Below are positions 1 to 5,655 of a stretch of DNA of 5,655 nt, piece after piece. Made by a program: the position numbers and the translations under genes. Each line of letters starts with the position of its first letter. Position 1 is the first letter of the stretch. The DNA is from Bacteroidota bacterium (GTDB lineage: Bacteria; Bacteroidota; Ignavibacteria; Ignavibacteriales; Ignavibacteriaceae): the NCBI GenBank assembly GCA_021796135.1, contig JAJYOQ010000285.1:1-5655 (forward strand). The letters run 5' to 3'. The notes beneath the pieces are model-generated. The model was not told where the DNA came from, did not search any database, and saw nothing but the letters and a program-made list of their open reading frames with translations.

Positions 1-126
1 AGGTTCTGAAATTGAAATAATAGCATTAAATGCAAGAGTAAAAGCAACTAGGACGGGGACTATCGGTTCTGCATTAGGGGTACTCTCAGAAAATATTCAA
101 AGACTTTCAATCGATGCCAAATCCCA
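1..126 (+). repeat. Left arm of a perfect 126-bp inverted repeat
   Basis: Bases 1-126 equal the reverse complement of 361-486 with no mismatch that I can find. The match stops at the inner side (127 is A and 360 is A, which do not pair) and runs to the first base of the window on the outer side, so its full length is unknown. On the plus strand this arm encodes, in frame, the second chemotaxis-type hairpin tip of the gene whose main body lies on the minus strand downstream. It is therefore a duplicated piece of coding sequence and has no sign of being a transposon end. Confidence 0.97.
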
Positions 127-427
127 AACTGTTAAATCAACTGAAATTTTGGACAGTATTAGCAATGAATCAAAAAATTTGAAAAATAGTGTTGAAACAG
201 GAGTTTATAAAAACAATAACCACAATATGATTCTTAAAGCTAACAATGTCAATGAGTTAGTTTCAAAGTTAATTGAATTAGAAAAAAATGCTGAACACTA
301 TATTCACAATTTAAAAACCGGTGTTAACCAGCTAAATGAAGAAATTAGCTCAACACTTAATGGGATTTGGCATCGATTGAAAGTCTTTGAATATTTTCTG
401 AGAGTACCCCTAATGCAGAACCGATAG
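2..427 (+). CDS. Displaced C-terminal continuation of the chemotaxis-like gene (fragment)
   Basis: An open frame enters from the left edge and runs on the plus strand to a stop at 425-427. Bases 2-126 repeat the residues around 'IIALNARVKATR' of the minus-strand protein. From 127 the frame continues past the point where the minus-strand copy stops (codon CAA and onward, where the minus copy has CAT TAA) for 77 further residues up to about 358. These residues are polar, charged and helix-forming, starting QTVKSTEILDSISN, as expected for the helix that follows a chemotaxis-receptor hairpin tip. The last part, from 361, is antisense of the repeat arm and is probably not native. I read this as the true 3' part of the neighbouring gene placed in inverted orientation, not as a separate gene. 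The TTG at 149 is an internal leucine and not a start. Confidence 0.75.
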   Translation, partial: GSEIEIIALNARVKATRTGTIGSALGVLSENIQRLSIDAKSQTVKSTEILDSISNESKNLKNSVETGVYKNNNHNMILKANNVNELVSKLIELEKNAEHYIHNLKTGVNQLNEEISSTLNGIWHRLKVFEYFLRVPLMQNR

Positions 428-1700
428 TCCCCGTCCTAGTTGCTTTTACTCTTGCATTTAATGCTATTATTTCAATTTCAGAACCTAAGTCTTCTATTTC
501 AAGCACATATTTTGATAGATCATCAACAACAGCCACTACAGAGTTTATTGAATTAGAGAGTTCATTTCCATTTTCAATACTTTTCTTAAGCCCGTTTGAA
601 ATTGCAGCTAACTCCTCCTTCATACTTTTCAGGGAGCTTTTACTAGAAATATCATTGTCATTTAACAGCGAAGTGGCTTCGGTAAAAATGCTTTTAATAT
701 TATCACCGACGGAGCTTAAATTAGATAAGATATCATTTACTGCATCAATAAATTCCTCAATCGATTGTTTTAACTGCATGGATTGAAGGCTGCAAATATC
801 AAAAATGAATCCCAATTTTTCTTCTAGCTCTTCAATACTTTCGGTGGTCCGAACTGAGCTAACTTTTTCAACAACATCATCTAAAGAACTTTTTGCGTGT
901 TCAAGTCTTTGACGGGTAATATCATGAATTTGGATGGATGTAACTATATCATAAATGTTTTTTGAGACACTTGATGAGATATTTGAAATATTCTCAGTTT
1001 TCCTTAAACGCTCTTCGTGCATTAAATGAAAAGTATTTATCGATTCCTGGCTCTGATTAATAACTACATCCGATTGTCTAGTTTGATCTATTTCTAATTT
1101 CGTCAAGTTAATAATTGTTGTATTCAACTCTACGATAAGATAGTTTGATTTACGCAGAATGGCTTCTGCTTTTTCTTTTATCATACTTGAAAGCTTGTCC
1201 ACTGTTTCTGCGAGTGCATAAAATCCTTGATCTTCAGTACCTAACCGGGCACTCTCTATTTTTGTCGAAATCCCAAGCATCCGAAGATTCTTCACAATTT
1301 TTTCGAACCCGCTTATCTGATCATAGATAGCTTCTATGCTCGGAAGGATTCTTTGAAGCTCAGATTTATCAATCTTGATTTCACTTAATGAAGACTTTAG
1401 GTAACTCCTGAATTCTATTATGAATTCATTTAGGTTTGAAATTCCATTTTGCAGGATATCGTCTGATACTGCATCGGCGGCTTGATTAGCTATGTTTGTT
1501 AGTTTATTGGAGGTATCGGAAAACTTCCGGAGTTTAATTCCGATTTCCAGAAAGTCCCTTTCGGAATTTGTCGAAATATGGTTAATACTATCGACAGTTT
1601 CATCTAAATTAGTATTTAGAATATCTATATCGATGAAATTGTTATTCTCATCAAAATAATTTTTACCGCCAGAAGCACCATTAGAATCAATTGAAGTCAA
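357..1700 (-). CDS. Soluble methyl-accepting-chemotaxis-like signalling protein, C-terminus probably misjoined
   Basis: A 447-residue, almost entirely helical protein with no signal peptide or membrane segment. Two stretches resemble the hairpin tip of chemotaxis receptors: residues about 138-171 (core STKIESARLG, then QGFYALAETVDKL) and about 408-441 (core IIALNARVKATR, then LGVLSENIQRL). Between them, near 259-268, is a conserved-looking HDITRQRLEH segment. The first tip keeps the usual Glu and Arg; the second has Lys where receptors usually have Glu and has lost the Gly-Glu pair, so binding to CheW/CheA is uncertain. The start is a TTG at 1698-1700 with AAGGA about 5 bases upstream; an in-frame stop lies some 45 bases upstream with no ATG between, and the first downstream Met is residue 141. 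The stop at 357-359 lies just across the inverted-repeat boundary, so the native protein should continue with the residues encoded at 127-358 plus. The role, a cytoplasmic chemosensory or scaffold-like signalling protein, is inferred. Confidence 0.7.
   Translation of the reverse strand: MTSIDSNGASGGKNYFDENNNFIDIDILNTNLDETVDSINHISTNSERDFLEIGIKLRKFSDTSNKLTNIANQAADAVSDDILQNGISNLNEFIIEFRSYLKSSLSEIKIDKSELQRILPSIEAIYDQISGFEKIVKNLRMLGISTKIESARLGTEDQGFYALAETVDKLSSMIKEKAEAILRKSNYLIVELNTTIINLTKLEIDQTRQSDVVINQSQESINTFHLMHEERLRKTENISNISSSVSKNIYDIVTSIQIHDITRQRLEHAKSSLDDVVEKVSSVRTTESIEELEEKLGFIFDICSLQSMQLKQSIEEFIDAVNDILSNLSSVGDNIKSIFTEATSLLNDNDISSKSSLKSMKEELAAISNGLKKSIENGNELSNSINSVVAVVDDLSKYVLEIEDLGSEIEIIALNARVKATRTGTIGSALGVLSENIQRLSIDAKSH
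361..486 (-). repeat. Right arm of the same 126-bp inverted repeat
   Basis: This is the partner of bases 1-126 and belongs to the main body of the chemotaxis-like gene on the minus strand, where it encodes roughly residues 406-446. The 234-bp loop between the arms (127-360) is a multiple of three. The breakpoint at 360/361 shows no shared bases between the two joined ends. A perfect arm of this size that ends at the window edge is typical of a fold-back chimera or an assembly overlap, though an invertible element would look the same. Confidence 0.97.
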
Positions 1701-1924
1701 AATATTCCTTTTTAATAATAAATTGCTTTTTATTCCAACATACTCTTATCCTTAATCTAATTATCGGCAGCTGATATTATTATTATAAATATAATAGGTA
1801 AACGATCATAATTGGCGGTTAGCGCAGAGATATATAGGTTAAACGAAGAAGCTTGTTAATTAGAAAGGTGAAAAACTTGTGACTTATGAACCTAAAATTG
1901 TTGAAGTCTCTTGTATTTCAGATC
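1701..1924. promoter_or_regulatory. Non-coding gap, presumed control region of the chemotaxis-like gene
   Basis: These 224 bases separate the regulator gene from the chemotaxis-like gene, in contrast with the 2- and 11-bp spacers upstream, so a separate promoter is likely here. A TATAAT sequence on the minus strand (1782-1787) lies about 80 bases before the TTG start, but I see no matching -35 box and the surrounding bases are all AT-rich, so it is a weak candidate. There is no G+C-rich hairpin followed by a T run that would end the upstream operon, so read-through into the chemotaxis-like gene is possible. Direct repeats in this gap are listed separately. Confidence 0.4.
1794..1846. repeat. 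Direct repeat with 20-bp phased GGT(T)A elements, possible LytTR operator
   Basis: ATAGGTAAACGA (1794-1805) recurs as ATAGGTTAAACGA (1834-1846), differing by one inserted T. A third, weaker copy of the core, GGTTA at 1817, lies midway, so the GGT cores begin at 1797, 1817 and 1837, exactly 20 bases apart. LytTR regulators are known to bind pairs of 9-bp direct repeats of the form [TA][AC][CA]GTTN[AG][TA] spaced about two helical turns apart. The copy at 1835-1843 fits eight of nine positions; the other two fit about six. Since a LytTR gene lies directly upstream, a regulatory role is plausible but unproven. Confidence 0.35.
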
Positions 1925-2686
1925 TTATTTTATCAGCAATAATTTGCGAATTTTTTGAGAGTATCTTTGACTGAAATATATGGCATCGGGGTAATCTTTT
2001 AGACGAACTACATAAGAACCGTTGAACATTTTTTCAATTTTCTCGATGAGTTTTGTATTGATTATTGTATTTCTGTGAATTCTAAGAAAAGATTTATCGG
2101 GCAGTGTTTCTTCCCAGCTTTTAAGAGATTTTTTTATTAATATTTTTTCACCTGACTTTAGAAAAACCTCCGAATAATCATCAGCAGATTTTATTATTAC
2201 AATATCTTCTATAACTGCCAAAATATGCTTTTCACCGGACTTAAATATGACTCGTTCATCATGTGAAATAAAAGTATTTTTTTCGGAAATAGTTGATTTT
2301 GAAACTTTTAGATCTTCAATCCTCTGCAGCCGGTTTGATACAAGTTCCAGAAGCTTTTTAGCTCTGACCGGTTTGGAGATATAATCATCAGCACCGAGTT
2401 CCATCGCCCTCTGTACATCTTTTATGTCAGTTCTTGCAGTTAAACAAATGAAAGGGATAAATGCAGTTTTTTTATTTTGGTTTAAATGTTTTTTAACATC
2501 GAATCCATCCATGTCCGGCATTGATAAATCACAGATAATAAGATCTGGAAGAAAAGAGATTGCCTGTTCAATCCCGGTTTTTCCGTTAACTGCTGATGAT
2601 ATTTCAAAACCTTCCATTTTGAACATTTCTGAAATGTCTTCTCTTATAGAAGCATCATCTTCGATTATTAAAATTTTATTTAGCAT
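1925..2686 (-). CDS. Response regulator, REC-LytTR (AlgR/LytR/AgrA-type)
   Basis: A 253-residue two-component response regulator, near the usual length for this family. The receiver domain spans about residues 3-120: acidic pocket D10/D11, phospho-accepting D53 in the motif CDLSMPD, T83 in LTART and K105 in ISKP. After a linker, a LytTR DNA-binding domain spans about 152-250, recognisable from the SADDYSEVF, SLKSWEETLP, FLRIHRNTIIN and SQRYSQKIRKLL segments. Phosphorylation of D53 is expected to change dimerisation and DNA binding; the targets cannot be read from the sequence except for the possible repeats just downstream. The ATG at 2684-2686 follows the stop of the kinase gene by 11 bases (ATATAAAACAA). 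That leader has no Shine-Dalgarno motif, so translation may be coupled to the upstream gene or use an A-rich leader. The kinase upstream is its probable phosphate donor. Confidence 0.93.
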   Translation of the reverse strand: MLNKILIIEDDASIREDISEMFKMEGFEISSAVNGKTGIEQAISFLPDLIICDLSMPDMDGFDVKKHLNQNKKTAFIPFICLTARTDIKDVQRAMELGADDYISKPVRAKKLLELVSNRLQRIEDLKVSKSTISEKNTFISHDERVIFKSGEKHILAVIEDIVIIKSADDYSEVFLKSGEKILIKKSLKSWEETLPDKSFLRIHRNTIINTKLIEKIEKMFNGSYVVRLKDYPDAIYFSQRYSQKIRKLLLIK

Positions 2687-2697
2687 TTGTTTTATAT

Positions 2698-5403
2698 TTA
2701 ATTCTGAACGATTAGTTTTTTTATCTTTATTATAAACTTAGTACCTTCGCCCAATTTACTTTGAAAGGATATCTCTCCTTTGTGTATTTCCACATACCTT
2801 TTAATAATTGTCAGCCCTAAACCTGACCCTTTTATTCCGCTGCTGTTTTTAGCTCTAAAAAATGGTTCGAATAAATTCTTTTGGTCTTCTTCGGGTATTC
2901 CGATTCCGTTATCCTGAACGCTAAAGATTAAGGATTCATCATCTTCCTCAACGGCGAGCACTACATTTCCTCCGTCAGGTGAATATTTGATTGCATTATT
3001 TAAAAGATTATTTAAAATATGATTTAATATTTGCATATCAGCTGCGACCTGCCTATTTGATAATTTAAATTCATAAATTATATTTTGATTCGGTGACATC
3101 TGCGATTTTATTTGATCTATGATTTCACTGCAAAATTCTTGCAAATCAAAGAGAGAGGGATTCAATTCAATTATTCCCCTTTCACTTCTATTTAATGCCA
3201 GCACTTCATCTAGCAATGAAGTAATAACTTGTACTGAATTTTGAATCCTATTTAGATGGGTTATAATCTTTGATTCATCCCATTTCGCATGATATAACTC
3301 CAATAAATCTGCGGAGCTCAAAATCGAAGTTAAAGGTGTTCTAAATTCATGAGAAGCCATTGAGATGAAATTTGTTTTTACTTCGCTTAGTTCTTTTTCT
3401 TTCTTAAGTGATTCTAATATAGTTATTTCCAATTCTTTTTGCTTAGTATTATCAATTAGCATTGCTGTTATTCCATCGGGTTTTTCCCCGGGAATACCAA
3501 AAGAGGATTTATAAATTATTACAGGCACCATATTATTATTTTTATTCGGGACAAATGATTCATAAATTACAGTTTTATGATCTTCTAAAAGTTTTTCTTC
3601 ATTTTGCCTGGCGACTTTTGCAATTTCATCTGGTACAAAATCGGCAATAGTTTTGCCCAAAACCATATCGCGATTAACACCGAAGAAATCTTCGAAAGAT
3701 TTGTTTACTTCAGTAAATCTAAACTCTGTGTCTTCAACAAAAATTACATTAGGTATAGTATCAATAAGAGTTCTGAAGAAAATATTCTGTTTCCTTATTT
3801 GTCCGGTTTGTTCTTCCAGTAATTCTTCAAGATGTTCCTGATATTTACTTAATTCATTTTGCTGAGCTAATTTTTCAGTGATATCTCCTACGCTTCCTAT
3901 CATTGCCAGCGGAATGTTCTTTTCATCTCGTACGATAATGAATTGATCCCGGAACCAGAGGTAAATTCCTGCCTTATTCTTTAATCGATAGTCAATATAA
4001 TATGATTTGCCTTTATCGTCTTGCATAGACTCAGAAACTGCCTTTTCTACTAGTTCTCTATCTTCAGGATGGATTAATTCAAGAACCTCCAATATCGACA
4101 TAGAAGTGAATTCCTTAACGGTATAACCGGTAATTTTTTCAAAAACCGGACTCAGGTATTCATAAGAATTTGTCAGTAAATTACGTTTGTAAGACGCATC
4201 CAGAGAATTTTCCAGCACCTGTCGAAAACGACTTTCACTATTACGTAACTCATTTTCAGCATTTTTTCTATTTGTAATGTCATTTATAAAAGTCACAAAT
4301 TTCTTTTGAGTTGTAAGATAGCGGGTATTTACTTCTACTTCTATAATACTGCCGTCTGCCCGCTTGTTGATTGACTCAAAACGGTCAAATCCGTCATACA
4401 TTATTTTTTTAAAATGTTTTCTTACATCCGGCGGTTGTTCTCTTGCTTCCAAATCTCTTATATTCATTGTTAAGAGTTCTGCCCTTGAATAACCGGTCAT
4501 TCGGCAATATTCTTCATTTACATCTAAAATATTCCCGTCATTATCGGCAAGCCAATAACCATCCAATGATGTATTAATTAAACTTAAATATCTTTCTTCG
4601 CTCTCTTTCAAAGAATTTTCATAAATCTTGCTTTCCGTAATATCCACATTCGTGACTCTTCTGCCGAGATAATTATTTTGCTCGTCAATAATGGGACTGC
4701 AGGTATGTCTAATGTATTTTACTTCTCCTTGCTTATCAAAAATCCTAAATTGATAGGTTTTGACAGTTTCTTCTCTCCTATGATTATGAAATTGCTTAAA
4801 ATGCTTTTCAAATTCAGCTCTGTCTTTTGTGTAGACAATGTCAAAAAGCAATTTCGGGTTTTTAATGAACTCTTCTGCGGTATAGCCTGTTATTCTTTCG
4901 CATGAGGGTGAACAATACTTAAAACTCATGTCAAGTAATATCCAGAATTCCCATTCATAAGCAAAGTTTGCTATTGTCCGAAACATCAGCTCTTGTTCTT
5001 TTAATTTTTTATCATAACTATGTTTATATAGGGCTGTTTCTATTGCTACTAGCATTTCTCTATAGTCATACGGCTTTATTAAATATCCGTATGGACTTGT
5101 TTTCTTTACTCGATCAACCGTTTCACTATCGGTATATGCTGTAAGGAATATGAAAGGAATATCTGCAAACTTTTGTATCTCATGAGCAGCTAATACACCA
5201 TCACCAGAACTGCCAAGGTTAATATCCATAAGTATTAAATCCGGATGCTTTTCCTTAGCCATTTTGATGGCTTCCTGTGTATTAGATGCAATTCCGACAG
5301 TTTTGTATTGAGCTTTCTTTAACTGAAACCTGGTGCTGTCACCTATTAAAGCATCATCTTCAACTATTAAAATACTTGCTTTATGTTCGATAGAACTGTC
5401 CAT
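2698..5403 (-). CDS. Sensor histidine kinase with N-terminal receiver: REC-PAS4-HisKA-HATPase
   Basis: A 901-residue cytoplasmic kinase without membrane segments. Domains in order: receiver at about 9-125 (D16/D17, phosphorylated D60 in LILMDINLG, T88, K110); four PAS domains at about 138-258, 268-381, 391-513 and 541-656, each of the first three ending in a DIT-like motif (VDITESK, INDITNRK, VGDITEK) and the fourth in IDNTKQKE; a coiled coil at about 513-542; a HisKA dimerisation domain with H685 in SMASHEFRTPL; and an ATP-binding domain with the N box around N803 (NNAIKYS), G1 box DNGIGIP (831-837), F box LFEPFF and G2 box GSGLGL (859-864). All catalytic motifs look intact, so it should autophosphorylate. 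The ATG at 5401-5403 starts 2 bases after the upstream kinase's stop, implying coupled translation. The receiver at the N-terminus, instead of the more common C-terminus, suggests it can be controlled by another kinase. The PAS ligands are unknown; I see no clear heme or flavin motif. Confidence 0.95.
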   Translation of the reverse strand: MDSSIEHKASILIVEDDALIGDSTRFQLKKAQYKTVGIASNTQEAIKMAKEKHPDLILMDINLGSSGDGVLAAHEIQKFADIPFIFLTAYTDSETVDRVKKTSPYGYLIKPYDYREMLVAIETALYKHSYDKKLKEQELMFRTIANFAYEWEFWILLDMSFKYCSPSCERITGYTAEEFIKNPKLLFDIVYTKDRAEFEKHFKQFHNHRREETVKTYQFRIFDKQGEVKYIRHTCSPIIDEQNNYLGRRVTNVDITESKIYENSLKESEERYLSLINTSLDGYWLADNDGNILDVNEEYCRMTGYSRAELLTMNIRDLEAREQPPDVRKHFKKIMYDGFDRFESINKRADGSIIEVEVNTRYLTTQKKFVTFINDITNRKNAENELRNSESRFRQVLENSLDASYKRNLLTNSYEYLSPVFEKITGYTVKEFTSMSILEVLELIHPEDRELVEKAVSESMQDDKGKSYYIDYRLKNKAGIYLWFRDQFIIVRDEKNIPLAMIGSVGDITEKLAQQNELSKYQEHLEELLEEQTGQIRKQNIFFRTLIDTIPNVIFVEDTEFRFTEVNKSFEDFFGVNRDMVLGKTIADFVPDEIAKVARQNEEKLLEDHKTVIYESFVPNKNNNMVPVIIYKSSFGIPGEKPDGITAMLIDNTKQKELEITILESLKKEKELSEVKTNFISMASHEFRTPLTSILSSADLLELYHAKWDESKIITHLNRIQNSVQVITSLLDEVLALNRSERGIIELNPSLFDLQEFCSEIIDQIKSQMSPNQNIIYEFKLSNRQVAADMQILNHILNNLLNNAIKYSPDGGNVVLAVEEDDESLIFSVQDNGIGIPEEDQKNLFEPFFRAKNSSGIKGSGLGLTIIKRYVEIHKGEISFQSKLGEGTKFIIKIKKLIVQN

Positions 5404-5405
5404 TT

Positions 5406-5655
5406 TTAGTTTTCAATCCTGAACTTTATGCTGAAACGTAAACCTCTTTCCGGCTGATCTACTTCTAATTTTCCCTTTAACTGTCTAGTCAGCAGATTGA
5501 TTAAACGAAGCCCTAATGTCTTGTGGTTTTCTAAATCAATTTTTTCTTTAATTCCGACTCCGTCATCAGAAACAACTAAATTATATTCCTCACAGGTTTT
5601 CTTAAATGATAAAAATATATTTCCGGCGGTATTGTAAGGGAATGCATACTTTAAT
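5406..5655 (-). CDS. Sensor histidine kinase, HisKA_2/HWE-like, C-terminal fragment
   Basis: The frame enters from the right edge (first full codon 5654-5652) and stops with TAA at 5406-5408, giving 82 visible residues. They form the end of a histidine-kinase ATP-binding domain: LKYAFP is the tail of the N box (usually NALKYAFP in this group), VVSDDGVGI is the G1 box, and KTLGLRLINLLTRQLKGKLEV is the G2 region, followed by a final strand (LRFSIKFRI). The combination of KYAFP and TLGLRLINLLTRQLKG is characteristic of the HisKA_2/HWE-related kinases, which often follow PAS domains. The phospho-accepting histidine and any sensor domains lie outside the window. It is the upstream member of the operon and could phosphorylate the N-terminal receiver of the next protein, which is inference only. 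Confidence 0.9.
   Translation of the reverse strand, partial: LKYAFPYNTAGNIFLSFKKTCEEYNLVVSDDGVGIKEKIDLENHKTLGLRLINLLTRQLKGKLEVDQPERGLRFSIKFRIEN

Noticed and set aside
149..427. A 92-codon plus-strand ORF beginning with TTG, as an independent gene
   Set aside because: The frame is open well upstream of 149 and continues from the duplicated arm; the TTG is an internal Leu, and the last part is antisense of the repeat arm. It is a fragment of the chemotaxis-like gene.
1145..1330. Plus-strand ORFs opposite the chemotaxis-like and kinase genes (also near 2424-2735, 3462-3841 and 4678-4905)
   Set aside because: They lie antisense to genes with clear domain content and show no recognisable motifs; they are shadow frames.
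1758..1779. Imperfect hairpin around GGCAGCT in the gap (TAATTATC ... GATATTA)
   Set aside because: The stem is short, AT-rich and bulged, and has no T run after it on the minus strand, so it is not a credible terminator or riboswitch.
1877..1972. A short plus-strand ORF (GTG at 1879, about 31 codons) preceded by AGAAAGGTGA, which looks like a Shine-Dalgarno site
   Set aside because: It overlaps the end of the regulator gene antisense, has no recognisable product, and the purine stretch is likely chance in an A-rich region.

Overview
The window is AT-rich and gene-dense. All confident genes lie on the minus strand and all concern signal transduction. Reading in the direction of transcription, from high to low coordinates, they are: the C-terminal end of a HisKA_2/HWE-like sensor histidine kinase (5655-5406, cut by the window edge); a 901-residue REC-PAS-PAS-PAS-PAS-HisKA-HATPase kinase (5403-2698); a 253-residue REC-LytTR response regulator (2686-1925); a 224-bp non-coding gap; and a soluble, helical, methyl-accepting-chemotaxis-like protein starting at a TTG codon (1700). 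The first three genes are separated by only 2 and 11 bp, so they look like one operon. The base composition, A-rich leaders and PAS-rich kinases would fit the Bacteroidota/Chlorobiota/Ignavibacteriota group, but nothing here fixes the taxon.

Left end. Bases 1-126 are a perfect inverted copy of 361-486, and the repeat runs exactly to the window edge. The 234-bp loop between the arms (127-360) is, on the plus strand and in frame, the natural C-terminal continuation of the minus-strand chemotaxis-like gene, which otherwise stops within two codons of the arm boundary. The encoded 447-residue protein is therefore probably not the true one; the native product would have at least 524 residues. A fold-back (chimeric or assembly) contig end explains this most simply. 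A genuine invertible segment that switches the C-terminus is the alternative.

Working model. The two kinases sense signals in the cytoplasm, probably through PAS domains (the partial kinase's sensor lies outside the window). The N-terminal receiver on the 901-residue kinase could take phosphate from another kinase, for example its upstream neighbour. The REC-LytTR protein is the DNA-binding output. The gap between its gene and the chemotaxis-like gene carries three GGT(T)A elements exactly 20 bp apart, two of them inside a near-perfect 12/13-bp direct repeat. This resembles the direct-repeat layout of LytTR binding sites and suggests, as inference only, that the regulator controls the chemotaxis-like gene. 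I see no RNA genes, CRISPR array, insertion sequence or convincing rho-independent terminator.
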